Shown: positions 9,516 to 19,457, numbered from the stretch's first letter. The stretch is DNA of 64,000 nt from an uncultured Paracoccaceae bacterium (GCA_947499715.1 CANMPL010000003.1:310001-374000), one strand, 5' to 3'. The notes: generated by a model not told the origin, from the sequence alone. A program made the numbers and translations.

Positions 9516-10853
9516 TCAGGCGTTAACCATCTTTTTGACGATGCGATTTTGTTGTTCGATGACCTTAGGCAAATCAATGGTTTTCATCTGCCCTTCGGCG
9601 ACCACCTGTCGCCCTTCGACAAACAGATCACGCACCTTGCTGGGACCCGCCAGCAAAAGCGCCGCAGGATCCCAAGATCCAGCACTTTCAATGCCTTGCA
9701 CGTCCCAGACCGCGATATCCGCACGTTTCCCGACAGCGATTTGCCCGCAATCATGACGGCCCAAAACCTCTGCCCCGCCGCGCGTAGCAAGGCGCAAAGC
9801 CTCATGCGCTGACATCTTGTCCGCGCCGTTCAAAACCCGCTGCATCAGCATCGCTTGGCGTGCTTCGTTAACCATATTTCCGACGTCATTGCTGGCCGAT
9901 CCATCCACTCCCAGCCCGACCTTCACGCCCGCGTCCACCATCGCGCGCACAGGCGCAATGCCAGACCCAAGGCGGCAGTTCGAACAGGGGCAATGCGCAA
10001 CGCCGGTGCGGGTTTTGGCAAACAAATCAATCTCTTGCCCATCAAGCTTCACGCAATGGGCGTGCCAGACATCATCCCCGACCCAGCCCAGATCCTCGGC
10101 ATATTGCCCTGGACGGCAGCCGAATTTCTCAAGGCTATAGGCGATATCCTCGTCGTTCTCGGCCAGATGGGTGTGCAGCATGACACCCTTGTCGCGGGCC
10201 AAAATGGCTGTCTCGGCCATAAGTTTACGACTCACCGAAAACGGCGAACAGGGCGCCAAACCGACCCGGACCATCGCCCCTTCGTGGGGATCGTGGTGGG
10301 CATCAATGACCCGGATGCAGTCCTCTAAGATCGCGTCTTCGTCTTCGACCAGCGCATCAGGCGGCAAGCCGCCGTCGCTTTCGCCAATGCTCATGGATCC
10401 GCGTGTGGGATGGAACCGCAGGCCAATTTCACCCGCCGCGGCGATGGTGTCATCCAGTCGCGCGCCATTGGGGTAAAGGTAAAGATGATCGCTGGTCAGG
10501 GTGCAGCCCGAAAGTGCGAGCTCCGCCAAACCCACTTGGGCAGAGGTAAAAAACGCTTCTGGATCAAAGCCTTGCCAGATCGGATAGAGCGTTTGAAGCC
10601 AGCCAAACAGCAGCGCATCCTGCCCGCCGGGCACAGCACGCGTTAAGGTTTGATACAAATGGTGGTGCGTGTTCACCAGCCCCGGCGTCACGACGCAGCC
10701 CGCGACATTGATCGCCTCGCCTGTGGTCGAAAGCCCGGCCCCAGTAGCGGCAATCACCCCGTCCCGGATTAAGATATCATGGTTTGTCAGACGGTTATCG
10801 CCATCATCCATGGTCAGAACAACATCCGCCCCGCGCAGCAGAACCTCAGTCAT
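9516..10853 (-). CDS. 8-oxoguanine deaminase / related amidohydrolase
   Basis: MTEVLLRGADVVLTMDDGDNRL...TPGLVNTHHHLYQTLTRAVPGGQDALLFGWLQTLYPIW; TrzA/AtzA-like amidohydrolase. Confidence 0.88.
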   Translation of the reverse strand: MTEVLLRGADVVLTMDDGDNRLTNHDILIRDGVIAATGAGLSTTGEAINVAGCVVTPGLVNTHHHLYQTLTRAVPGGQDALLFGWLQTLYPIWQGFDPEAFFTSAQVGLAELALSGCTLTSDHLYLYPNGARLDDTIAAAGEIGLRFHPTRGSMSIGESDGGLPPDALVEDEDAILEDCIRVIDAHHDPHEGAMVRVGLAPCSPFSVSRKLMAETAILARDKGVMLHTHLAENDEDIAYSLEKFGCRPGQYAEDLGWVGDDVWHAHCVKLDGQEIDLFAKTRTGVAHCPCSNCRLGSGIAPVRAMVDAGVKVGLGVDGSASNDVGNMVNEARQAMLMQRVLNGADKMSAHEALRLATRGGAEVLGRHDCGQIAVGKRADIAVWDVQGIESAGSWDPAALLLAGPSKVRDLFVEGRQVVAEGQMKTIDLPKVIEQQNRIVKKMVNA

Positions 10854-11667
10854 CCATCGCGTCCTGCAACATCTCAAGCGCTACAGCGTGCACATCGCGA
10901 TTGGCCGCCGCAATCACCCGCCCCCCATGATGCGCCGCCCCACCCTGCCAGTTTGACACAATGCCACCGGCGGCTTGGACCACGGCAATTGGTGCATGGA
11001 TATCATAGGGTTGCAGCCCCGCCTCGACCACCAGATCAACCTGACCCGCGGCCAAAAGGGCATAGCCGTAACAATCCATCCCATACCGCACCAGCTTGAC
11101 CTTTTCGGCCAGTTTATGAAAGGCGCGGCCCTCCTTTGGTGTGCCAACTTCGGGAAAGGTGGTCAGCATGGTGGCATCAGGAAATGCAGTGCGTTTGCGG
11201 GTTTCTAAGGGTTGGAGGCCCATTGGGCCGTTAACCTCTGCGATGCCGAAGCCGCCACAAAAGCGTTCCCCGATAAAGGGTTGGTCGATGATGCCAAACA
11301 GCGGACCAGAGGCATCGGCCACAGAAATCAGCACCCCCCAGGTTGGGGTGCCACTGATAAATCCGCGGGTGCCGTCAATGGGATCCAGCGTCCAGGACAA
11401 ACCGGAAGTACCCGGTTTGACCCCGAATTCTTCGCCAAGGATGCCATCATGCGGGCGTTCTTCTTCGATGATGTCACGCATCACACGCTCTGCTGCGCGA
11501 TCTGCTTCGGTGACAGGGTCAAAGCCCACATCGTCACCGGTTTTGTCATCCGCCACCAGCCCCGCTTGCCGGAACAAGCGCAGCGTTTCGGGTCGGGCGG
11601 CGTCTGCCAAGTGATGTGCGACGCGAACCAATTCGTCCCGCGTCGCCTGATCCAAATGTCCCGTCAT
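10846..11667 (-). CDS. hisN: histidinol-phosphatase, inositol monophosphatase family
   Basis: FDPVTEADRAAERVMRDIIEEERPHDGILGEEFG...WTLDPIDGTRGFISG: IMPase-family motifs. Confidence 0.9.
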   Translation of the reverse strand: MTGHLDQATRDELVRVAHHLADAARPETLRLFRQAGLVADDKTGDDVGFDPVTEADRAAERVMRDIIEEERPHDGILGEEFGVKPGTSGLSWTLDPIDGTRGFISGTPTWGVLISVADASGPLFGIIDQPFIGERFCGGFGIAEVNGPMGLQPLETRKRTAFPDATMLTTFPEVGTPKEGRAFHKLAEKVKLVRYGMDCYGYALLAAGQVDLVVEAGLQPYDIHAPIAVVQAAGGIVSNWQGGAAHHGGRVIAAANRDVHAVALEMLQDAMDD

Positions 11668-11720
11668 ATTCCGTCCCGGCGTTACTGCCCTTTAGCGGTA
11701 ACGTGGGCAGGCCTGCCGGG

Positions 11721-12092
11721 TCAAGCGGCCTCGCTTAGCACCCGTGCCAGATCGAACAAGCGACGGCGCTGGTTTTCAGGGATCGCATAGTAGGACCGCA
11801 GCAATTCCAACGCTTCTTTATCGGTGAGGATATCACCGGGAAGATCAGTTTGCGCTTTGTCGTCCTGCGGTTGCGCAGAGAGGCCTTCGAAGAAGAAAGA
11901 GACCGGCACATTCAACACGCGGCTGATGTCCCAAAGGCGCGACGCGCTGACCCGGTTCATCCCTGTTTCGTATTTCTGGATCTGCTGGAATTTGATCCCG
12001 ACGGCTTCAGCCAATTGTTGCTGGGTTGTCCCGTTCATCCACCGGCGATGGCGGATCCGTTTACCGACGTGAACGTCTACTGCATGTTTCAT
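11721..12092 (-). CDS. XRE-family helix-turn-helix regulator
   Basis: VGKRIRHRRWMNGTTQQQLAEAVGIKFQQIQKYETGMNRVSASRLWDIS: HTH_3. Confidence 0.93.
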   Translation of the reverse strand: MKHAVDVHVGKRIRHRRWMNGTTQQQLAEAVGIKFQQIQKYETGMNRVSASRLWDISRVLNVPVSFFFEGLSAQPQDDKAQTDLPGDILTDKEALELLRSYYAIPENQRRRLFDLARVLSEAA

Positions 12093-12375
12093 GGCACATC
12101 CTTTACTACGTTACTTTTGAACCGCGCGGTCCCTTCAAACAGCAAAAGGACGGCGGGCTAGCGATTAGGCTCGATACGTTGCTAGCTTGTCATCCACAAA
12201 ACACGCAACGGTTGCAGGTCGTCAAGGTAACTAAAGGACAGGTCAAAGTGCATTTTCCCTGTTCTAAACTAAGATTTCGCCAATAAAAACGCGGCGTCAC
12301 CTTTGGAATGAGTGCGGTTTACCTTTTGCGCGGTTCCGGTCACCATCCGCGCAGCAGCACCAAGAAGGACCGATC

Positions 12376-13338
12376 ATGACGCGCGCGTTTCAAGTTACAG
12401 ATTTCTCTGCTCGCCCCAAGATTGAGCAAATTGTATCACCAAAACCGGTTTCCGGGGAAGTTCTTTTGGAAATAAAGGCCTGCGGGCTGAATTTCGCCGA
12501 CCTGCTGATGGCGAAGGGAACCTATCAGGACACGCCCAAACCGCCCTTTACCCTTGGCATGGAGGTCTGCGGGATCGTCATCGGCCACGGACCCGGCGTT
12601 TCCACGCCACCGATTGGTGCAAAAGTCGCAGTTTTTGGCGGTCAGGGCGGTCTGGCGGAACAGGGTGTTTTTCCCGCTGCATTATGTCGTGAAGTGCCCG
12701 AGGCAATGCCCGCCCCGGTTGCAGCGGGATTTCAGGTTGCCTATGGCACATCGCATCTGGCCCTGACCCGCAGGGCGCGATTGCAGCCCGGTGAGACGCT
12801 GCTCGTTCTGGGGGCCGCAGGCGGCGTGGGGCTGACGGCGGTAGAGATCGGAAAAGCGCTGGGTGCGACGGTGATCGCGGTGGCGCGGGGCGCGGACAAA
12901 TTGGCTGTGGCCAAGGCGGCTGGGGCGGACCACCTGATCGACAGCACATCCGCCGACATCAAGACCGCCGTCAAGGCATTGGGCGGTGCGGATGTGGTTT
13001 ATGACCCGGTGGGCGGAGAGGGATTTAAGGCAGCCCTTGGGGCCTGCAACCGCGAGGCACGTGTCCTGACCATCGGATTTGCCAGCGGCGATGTGCCCCA
13101 GATCGCGGCCAATATCATTCTGGTCAAGAACATCACCGTGATCGGGTTCTACTGGGGCGGCTATCTGAAGTTCAACCCAACCGCGTTGACCGACAGTCTG
13201 GGTGCGCTGATGGACATGTATATAGAGGGCAAGTTGAAACCCCACGTCAGCAACGTCCTGCCACTGGATCAGGCGCAGGACGCGCTGGACCTGTTGGAGA
13301 GCCGCAAGGCCACCGGTAAGGTCGTGGTTACGCCGTAA
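12376..13338 (+). CDS. NADPH:quinone oxidoreductase family protein
   Basis: MDR fold; GETLLVLGAAGGVGLTAVEIGKALGATVIAVA. Confidence 0.92.
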   Translation: MTRAFQVTDFSARPKIEQIVSPKPVSGEVLLEIKACGLNFADLLMAKGTYQDTPKPPFTLGMEVCGIVIGHGPGVSTPPIGAKVAVFGGQGGLAEQGVFPAALCREVPEAMPAPVAAGFQVAYGTSHLALTRRARLQPGETLLVLGAAGGVGLTAVEIGKALGATVIAVARGADKLAVAKAAGADHLIDSTSADIKTAVKALGGADVVYDPVGGEGFKAALGACNREARVLTIGFASGDVPQIAANIILVKNITVIGFYWGGYLKFNPTALTDSLGALMDMYIEGKLKPHVSNVLPLDQAQDALDLLESRKATGKVVVTP

Positions 13339-14245
13339 CGGTCTGCGGCAGGGCCATTGGTGCAGGGCGGAACGCGTTTTCAAGCATCCGCGCCAGATCA
13401 TCCTGCGCCGCACCGGTGGCAAGATCCCCGCGATAAAGGTTGACCTGCATCCGGTCGAGCCTTGGCAGGCCGCTGCTGGCAGGCAGGCGGTCAAAGTATC
13501 CCGGTTCCGTGCCTTCAAGCACGGCATGGACGGCCAGATCAGCACTGACTGTGGCCTCGATCGCGCGGTCGCCATCGCCTTCGACCGCCATTTCCCACGG
13601 GATCCCTGCGTCGTCCAGAGATCGCTGCACGCGGGGGCGGAACAGGCAACTTTGGCAAAACGCCAACGGCAGTGGGCGCGCACGCCAAACCGTGCTGCCC
13701 GGCGCGCCAACCCAAACAAGATCGCGGGTGCAAAGGGTCTGGTGGCCTGCACTGCCTTCAAGCTCTGTCGTGAGGATCAGATCGACCTCGCCCCGGCTGA
13801 ACTGTGATTTCAGCGCGATGGTATTGGATGACAGCAACCGCACCCGCAACCGCGGATAGGCCGCGTTAAAGCGGTGTAGGACCTGTGGGATCGCGGGGTA
13901 GACGATATCATGCGGCACACCCAGCTTGATCTCGCCCTCAAACTCCACCGACGTCAGCTTGCCATAAACCTCGTCATTCAGATCCAGCATCCGCCGCGCA
14001 TAGCTGAGCAGCTGTTCGCCCGAAGGCGTCAGCCCAATGGTCCGGGCAGAGCGATCCAGAAGATCAACGCCAATCGATTCTTCTAGCCGCTTGAGCTGCA
14101 TCGAGACGGCAGACTGCGTCAGGTTCAAGAAGCCCGCGGCACGGGTCACACCGCCCGTATCGGCAACGGCGACAAAGGATCGCAAGGCTGTCAGGTCAAG
14201 GTTTCTAGGCATATCACGTTTCCTGATATTTGATCCATCAAACAT
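13328..14245 (-). CDS. LysR-family transcriptional regulator
   Basis: LDLTALRSFVAVADTGGVTRAAGFLNLTQSAVSMQLKRLEESIGVDLLDR. Confidence 0.94.
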   Translation of the reverse strand: MFDGSNIRKRDMPRNLDLTALRSFVAVADTGGVTRAAGFLNLTQSAVSMQLKRLEESIGVDLLDRSARTIGLTPSGEQLLSYARRMLDLNDEVYGKLTSVEFEGEIKLGVPHDIVYPAIPQVLHRFNAAYPRLRVRLLSSNTIALKSQFSRGEVDLILTTELEGSAGHQTLCTRDLVWVGAPGSTVWRARPLPLAFCQSCLFRPRVQRSLDDAGIPWEMAVEGDGDRAIEATVSADLAVHAVLEGTEPGYFDRLPASSGLPRLDRMQVNLYRGDLATGAAQDDLARMLENAFRPAPMALPQTVTA

Positions 14246-14327
14246 TCATTTCTCTTATGACATGGAGTTTGGCATATATCAAGCATAGGAATGCGAACCG
14301 CAATTCACATCACAAAGGGGAATGCCC

Positions 14328-14543
14328 ATGGCCTATTTTACATCACAAGCAGATCACCTCGCGCGTCGTCGCCGCGCCAGCTTGCTGGGGCTCGTGCTTT
14401 CATGGGTTGCCCTGCGGCGACAGCGGATCCAGCTGGCAGAGCTTCAGCCGCATATTCTGGACGACATTGGTGTCACCGAAGCAGAGGCCAGATCTGAGGC
14501 CAGCCGCGCCTTTTGGGACGCCCCGCACCACTGGTATCAATAG
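14328..14543 (+). CDS. DUF1127 domain small protein
   Basis: RQRIQLAELQPHILDDIGVTEAEARSEASRAFWD matches the DUF1127 core (L..L....L.DIG.). Confidence 0.85.
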   Translation: MAYFTSQADHLARRRRASLLGLVLSWVALRRQRIQLAELQPHILDDIGVTEAEARSEASRAFWDAPHHWYQ

Positions 14544-14719
14544 CCACCGGGCACAATGGTGGGGTATTCCAGACCCCGTTTTCGGAAACCTATGGAAATC
14601 CATACCCACGCGTTGCCCAAAGGTAAGGTTTGCCAGACTGTCGCCCCCCCACCGCTGTCGGTAGCAAGAGGGCAAGACATCAAACAACGAACGAAATCAA
14701 ACAATTGGGACCTAACATC

Positions 14720-14944
14720 ATGTACACAACAGCCACATACACCGCCATCAACGCACCCGTCGCAGCCCCTAAGGCCACCGGCTTTTTCACACTGATCAGC
14801 CAGATGATCGCCCTGCACAAGCAGCGCAAGGCGCTGGCCGATATGGACGACGCGCAGCTGCATGATCTGGGTCTGTCATTTGCCGAAGCGCAGGCCGAGG
14901 CGGCCCGCCCTGCATGGGACGTTCCAGCAACCTGGACGCACTAA
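14720..14944 (+). CDS. DUF1127 domain small protein
   Basis: HKQRKALADMDDAQLHDLGLSFAEAQAEAARPAWD; start MYTTATYTAINAPVAAP. Confidence 0.85.
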   Translation: MYTTATYTAINAPVAAPKATGFFTLISQMIALHKQRKALADMDDAQLHDLGLSFAEAQAEAARPAWDVPATWTH

Positions 14945-15101
14945 ACGAAAGTCGCAGGCCCCTACCCTGCGACATTCCGGCACAACTGGCCCGAAAACCC
15001 GTCTGAAACACTCAGGTTCCCCTTGAAAACAAGGGGGGCTGTGCCAATATCTACCCCAAAGCGGGCTTCAAATCCGTTTGTTGTCTTATTTGGAGGTCAA
15101 T

Positions 15102-15872
15102 ATGGCTGAATACGAAACAATTCGGACCGCCGGTGTCACCCGGTCGGCTGAAATTGATGAGGGCCTGCGCGCCCACATGAACAAAGTTTATGGCACCATG
15201 TCCGTCGGTATGCTGATCACGGCCGCCGCTGCTTGGGCCATGTCGGGTCTGGCCTTGTCCGCCGTGCCAACGGCTGCCCAGATCGGTGCCAACACCTATC
15301 TGACAGACTTCGGCGTGATGCTTTACACAAGCCCATTGCGCTGGGTTGTGATGTTCCTGCCGCTGGTCATGGTCTTTGCCTTCGGCGCGATGATTAACCG
15401 CCTGTCTGCTGCCGGTGCGCAGACGTTCTTTTACGTCTTTGCCGCTGCAATGGGTGTGTCGATCAGCTGGATCTTTGCGGTCTTCACAGGCTTTTCGATC
15501 ATTCAGGTCTTTCTGATCACCGCCGTCGCCTTCGCCGGCCTGTCGCTGTGGGGCTATACCACCAAGAAAGATATCTCTGGTTGGGGCAGCTTCCTGATCA
15601 TGGGTGTGATCGGTCTGATCGTGGCATCAATCGTCAACATCTGGCTGCAGTCACCTGCAATCATGTTCGCCGTTTCGATCATCGGCGTGCTGATTTTCGC
15701 AGGCCTGACCGCCTATGACACGCAGAAGATCAAGAACACCTACATCCAGCACGCCGCACATGGCGATGCGGAGTGGTTGGGCAAAGCCGCGATCATGGGC
15801 GCGTTGAACCTTTATCTGGATTTCATCAACATGTTCATGTTCCTGCTGCAGTTGTTCGGCAACCGCGAGTAG
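15102..15872 (+). CDS. Bax inhibitor-1/YccA family membrane protein
   Basis: MAEYETIRTAGVTRSAEIDEGLRAHMNKVYGTMSVGMLITAAAAW; 7-TM BI-1 pattern ending in AALNLYLDFINMFMFLLQLFG-like tail. Confidence 0.95.
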   Translation: MAEYETIRTAGVTRSAEIDEGLRAHMNKVYGTMSVGMLITAAAAWAMSGLALSAVPTAAQIGANTYLTDFGVMLYTSPLRWVVMFLPLVMVFAFGAMINRLSAAGAQTFFYVFAAAMGVSISWIFAVFTGFSIIQVFLITAVAFAGLSLWGYTTKKDISGWGSFLIMGVIGLIVASIVNIWLQSPAIMFAVSIIGVLIFAGLTAYDTQKIKNTYIQHAAHGDAEWLGKAAIMGALNLYLDFINMFMFLLQLFGNRE

Positions 15873-15895
15873 CGCGACACCAGACGTAATACCGA

Positions 15896-15929
15896 CAAAA
15901 GGGCTGGTGGCGACACCGGCCCTTTTTTG
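15896..15929 (+). terminator. rho-independent terminator of the BI-1 gene
   Basis: GGGCTGGTG-GCGA-CACCGGCCC followed by TTTTTT. Confidence 0.85.
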
Positions 15930-15963
15930 TCCACTCCCACTAAAAAACGCAGGAGCAACCGCC

Positions 15964-16434
15964 ATGCCGGTCTTCACCCCAGATACCGTAAAAACCGACA
16001 GCGGGGACGGCGAAAGCGATCCCTGCGGCGCTTACCGGGCAGAGCTTTATAGCGACAGCGGCGACCTGACCCAGTTTGGCGCATTCGTGGAGATCCTGCC
16101 GCCGGGATCAAAGTCGTCCATCAAACATTGGCACAAGGGCGAGGATGAGATGGTCTATATCATCGCAGGCGAGGTGACCCTGCACGAAGGCGATGAGACC
16201 CATCTGCTAGGCCCCGGAGAGGCCGCAACCTTTAAAGCAGGCGTCGCCAAAGGGCATTGCCTTGAAAACCGAAGCGATGGCGACGTGCGCTACCTGGTGA
16301 TTGGGACACGGTCGCCGGGCGACATTGTGACCTATCCCGACCACGACCGTATTTTGCAGTTTGATCGCGCGAACCCGTCGCGGATCTGGACCGACCACGC
16401 AGGACGCCCTGCGTCAAATCCTTACGAAAGATAA
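15964..16434 (+). CDS. cupin domain protein
   Basis: FVEILPPGSKSSIKHWHKGEDEMVYIIAGEVTLHEGDETHLLGPGEAATFKAG. Confidence 0.92.
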   Translation: MPVFTPDTVKTDSGDGESDPCGAYRAELYSDSGDLTQFGAFVEILPPGSKSSIKHWHKGEDEMVYIIAGEVTLHEGDETHLLGPGEAATFKAGVAKGHCLENRSDGDVRYLVIGTRSPGDIVTYPDHDRILQFDRANPSRIWTDHAGRPASNPYER

Positions 16435-16435
16435 C

Positions 16436-16963
16436 ATGATGCTCGGCCGCCCCCCCTACGATAACTATGTCAATGCTCCCGACACGCGCGCCGAGATCAA
16501 TGCGCTTGCCACAGATTTTGACGTGCCGGTCAGCCCGATCGCGGACACGCTGACCCACACCAATCGGATCAGCTTTCTGACGTTTCCGATTGTTTCTGAC
16601 CGTGACGCACCACTGCTGGAATACGGGATGCGTTACATGTCGAACCGGGCGCTGGCAGCCAACAGGACCGGCTGGCTTTCCGAGGGTGAGCCGGTGGTTT
16701 TCGTGGGGTACTACAGCTTTCCCTACGACAATGGCCTGCGGCTGTTCTTTGAGGACGATGCCCGGCAGAAGTTCGTGTTGGAATTTGAAGGCAACATGCC
16801 GGATCTTGACGGGATCACAATGTGGACTCCGCAGATGACCAAGGACTATTTGGTGCGCAAACCGGACACCGCGCGTGGTTTGGAACTGCAGGCGCTGGCG
16901 CGGGTGGTCAACACGCTCAAAGGCACGGTGGACCGCAAAGACCCACGTGCCGAACCGCAATAA
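16436..16963 (+). CDS. hypothetical protein
   Basis: ORF begins MMLGRPPYDNYVNAPDTRAEINAL directly after the cupin gene; no family recognised. Confidence 0.75.
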   Translation: MMLGRPPYDNYVNAPDTRAEINALATDFDVPVSPIADTLTHTNRISFLTFPIVSDRDAPLLEYGMRYMSNRALAANRTGWLSEGEPVVFVGYYSFPYDNGLRLFFEDDARQKFVLEFEGNMPDLDGITMWTPQMTKDYLVRKPDTARGLELQALARVVNTLKGTVDRKDPRAEPQ

Positions 16964-16967
16964 CGAC

Positions 16968-16996
16968 AAAAGCCGCGCTTTTCAGCGCGGCCTTTA
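16968..16996. terminator. bidirectional terminator between convergent genes
   Basis: AAAGCCGCGC-TTTTCA-GCGCGGCCTTT between the + gene ending 16963 and rpmG on -. Confidence 0.8.
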
Positions 16997-17017
16997 TAAA
17001 TTCATCCGGCAGATCGC

Positions 17018-17185
17018 TTACTTGATCTTGCCTTCTTTGTATTCCACGTGCTTGCGCACAACGGGGTCATATTTCTTCACGACCATCTTTTCGGTCATGG
17101 TGCGTGCGTTTTTCTTCGTGACGTAGAAATGCCCGGTCCCCGCGGTGGAGTTCAGGCGGATTTTGATCGTGGTTGGCTTCGCCAT
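17018..17185 (-). CDS. rpmG: 50S ribosomal protein L33
   Basis: Translated by hand: [55 protein letters not shown] (55 aa, below ORF-track cutoff). Confidence 0.97.
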   Translation of the reverse strand: MAKPTTIKIRLNSTAGTGHFYVTKKNARTMTEKMVVKKYDPVVRKHVEYKEGKIK

Positions 17186-17308
17186 GTGTCTTCTCCGGCT
17201 GCGCCGCGTTGATGCGGGCGTAAATCTGATTGAAGCTGCCTTTTACCGGGCGCGGCTTGCGAGTCAACCGCAATCGCGTCGAAATCGGGCCGCAACTGGA
17301 CGGTGACG

Positions 17309-17357
17309 CGATTATTCGTCGAATAATCGAAGACTTCGAATTTTCGTCGAAAATTCG
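17309..17357. repeat. tandem pair of 21-bp palindromes
   Basis: CGATTATTCGTCGAATAATCG (17309-17329, identical to 273-293) and variant CGAATTTTCGTCGAAAATTCG (17337-17357), centres 28 bp apart. Confidence 0.85.
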
Positions 17358-17359
17358 CG

Positions 17360-17590
17360 TTAGAACAGAATACGGATCGGAGTCGATTGGCAGATGACGA
17401 TCAGCTGCGCACCTGCCTCGATACAGTGAAACCCACGGCGCTTCGCCTCCCACTCGAACCGGTCGCGCCCAATCTCCGCTTCAACCCAAGCCGTCTTGCG
17501 TCGCACAACGCCGCCATTCAACGCCGATTTGGCCGAGAATATCTGGGCAATCCAGCCCTCGGGACTATGTGGTCTTGAAAGTGCATTCAT
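17360..17590 (-). CDS. small conserved-looking protein
   Basis: WIAQIFSAKSALNGGVVRRKTAWVEAEIGRDRFEWEAKRRGFHCIEAGAQLIVICQSTPIRI; resembles small roseobacter proteins often auto-labelled anthranilate isomerase, from memory. Confidence 0.65.
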   Translation of the reverse strand: MNALSRPHSPEGWIAQIFSAKSALNGGVVRRKTAWVEAEIGRDRFEWEAKRRGFHCIEAGAQLIVICQSTPIRILF

Positions 17591-17635
17591 GCTTCAAACA
17601 AACACAGTCACGGTGAATACAAAGTTAATATGCGC

Positions 17636-18012
17636 GGATGGCCTATAAGCCGGATTCTGTCCCCCGTGCTGCCACGGATGGATGATCATTCATCTTGAGC
17701 GGTTGTTACCAACCGCCCTCTCGCTGCCAACCCGGACCGTCTGGGGCACAAGCCGCCCCGCCGCTTGCGCGGCACGAGGTCCCTATTTGGCATTGCTCCC
17801 GGTGGGGCTTGCCGTGCCGCGTCTGTTGCCAGCCGCGCGGTGGGCTTGACCCCACCGTTTCACCATTAACCGGGCGGACCCGGCCTGTCTCTTCTCTGTG
17901 GCGCTATCCCTTGGGTTACCCCAGCCGGGCGTTACCCGGCACCGTGCTTTGTTGGAGTCCGGACTTTCCTCGAAACCTTGCAGCCCCGCGATCATCCAGC
18001 CATCCGCGCGCA
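17636..18012 (-). ncRNA. rnpB: RNase P RNA, bacterial class A
   Basis: On the reverse strand GAGGAAAGTCCGGACTCC near the 5' end and ACAGAATCCGGCTTATAGGCC at the 3' end, both universal rnpB blocks; ends approximate. Confidence 0.95.
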
Positions 18013-18019
18013 TAAGCGC

Positions 18020-18640
18020 TTAGGCGGTCACGCCGATTGCGTCAACGGGGAAGCGACCGGCGAGGTCTGCGATGATCGCCCGGTCCACGTCATCCAGGGG
18101 CCCAATGTGACCGGGGCGAAATCGCAACCGAAAGGCGGCAAGGCGCGTGTCATCGGGCACATCGGCCGTATAGCCAAAGCGCCGCGCGAGGGCGTGAAAA
18201 TCCAAAGAGGGCGCGCCAGCAACCGATGCGGGCCAGATTGACACCCCCGCAAGGGCCAGCCGCTGCCAATCAAACCGTGCGCCGGGGTCAATCTTGCGAC
18301 CCGGCGCCATGTCAGAATGCCCGATCACCCGTTCAGGGTGGATTGCCCAGCGCTGCATGATGCCGCGCAAAAGATCCTCTAACGCGTCCATTTGTGCGGC
18401 GGCAAAAGGGCAGCAACCGGGGTTGGCAAGCTCTATCCCGATAGAGCGGCTGTTCACATCCGTCACCCCACCCCAGCGCCCTGCACCGGCGTGCCATGCC
18501 CGCATGTCTTCGGGCACAAGGCTGATAACCTCACCATCCTCGGCAATCAGATAATGGGCCGAGACTTCGGTCTTGGGATTGCACAGCGCATCGCAAGCGG
18601 CCTGCGCCGATTGCATCGCGGTGTAGTGGATGACAACCAA
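18020..18640 (-). CDS. N-acetylmuramoyl-L-alanine amidase (AmpD-like)
   Basis: MVVIHYTAMQSAQAACDALCNPKTEVSAHYLIAEDGEVISLVPEDMRAWHAG...VIGHSDMAPGRKIDPG. Confidence 0.95.
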   Translation of the reverse strand: MVVIHYTAMQSAQAACDALCNPKTEVSAHYLIAEDGEVISLVPEDMRAWHAGAGRWGGVTDVNSRSIGIELANPGCCPFAAAQMDALEDLLRGIMQRWAIHPERVIGHSDMAPGRKIDPGARFDWQRLALAGVSIWPASVAGAPSLDFHALARRFGYTADVPDDTRLAAFRLRFRPGHIGPLDDVDRAIIADLAGRFPVDAIGVTA

Positions 18641-18699
18641 ATCGGGGGTTGCCCCATCCCGGCGCGGCCCAAAGTTGGGGCTATCGCGGCGTGTCAGCC

Positions 18700-19425
18700 T
18701 CAGTTGCCTGACGCCAGCAAGAACGGTGCCGGATCCCAGCCACAGGCAAAGCCGTCGCCATCAGGGTCAATCCCGCGTGGGTCGCGGTCGGGGCCGCCAC
18801 GTGCCAGAAAGTCACGCTGCGCCGCATCAGGAGAATTGTAGCCCGCACAATTCCGTTCAAACCGCCCCTGCCCCGAGAAGATGCTGCGCGAATACCATTC
18901 CTGCCCTTTGCGGTTGGGCGCATTGATCGCGTATTCTACGATATTGGGACCGGTATCGGCGGGGCGCGACGGCAGCGCTGTCGGCGCAATCACTTCGCGT
19001 TGTGCAGCCTGTGCAGCGCGACGCTGGGCATCGGACTGGATCGATTCCCGGCTGCTGACAGCGCTGAAGTCCTGTTCGTCCGAAATGCCCGGATTGCTTT
19101 GGAGTTGCGGCGCGGCGTTGACAGGGCTCGCCTGCACGCCCTGGGTGCGTCCGGGGTCCAGCGCGGACAAAGGCGCGCCGACCTGACCGCCCTGCCCGAT
19201 GCCGGCCGCCGCCAGATCGGACGATGGGATCGCTTGGGTTTGCACGCCCGCCGGGGGGCCGAAGTTTGTGCTGCCAGAGCCTGCCAGCGCTTGTTCCCGC
19301 GCGAGGCGTTGGCGTTCGTATTCGATCGGGTCGCCAAAGCCGACGCCCTGATTGCTGACGGGCACGCTGGGCGCGCAACCTGCAACAAGCACGGCCAAAG
19401 CCAACAGAGAAATACCTTTAGACAC
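18700..19425 (-). CDS. lipoprotein with C-terminal excalibur-like Ca-binding motif
   Basis: Lipobox LLALAVLVAGC; C-term NCAGYNSPDAAQRDFLARGGPDRDPRGIDPDGDGFACGWDP; GTG start inferred. Confidence 0.8.
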   Translation of the reverse strand: MSKGISLLALAVLVAGCAPSVPVSNQGVGFGDPIEYERQRLAREQALAGSGSTNFGPPAGVQTQAIPSSDLAAAGIGQGGQVGAPLSALDPGRTQGVQASPVNAAPQLQSNPGISDEQDFSAVSSRESIQSDAQRRAAQAAQREVIAPTALPSRPADTGPNIVEYAINAPNRKGQEWYSRSIFSGQGRFERNCAGYNSPDAAQRDFLARGGPDRDPRGIDPDGDGFACGWDPAPFLLASGN

Positions 19426-19457
19426 CACAGCCACCCGATTTTGTCGTTTTGACCGAA

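Noticed and set aside
17360-17590. Calling the 76-aa ORF phosphoribosylanthranilate isomerase (TrpF)
   Set aside because: Far too short for a TIM barrel and lacks TrpF motifs; such labels appear to be propagated misannotation
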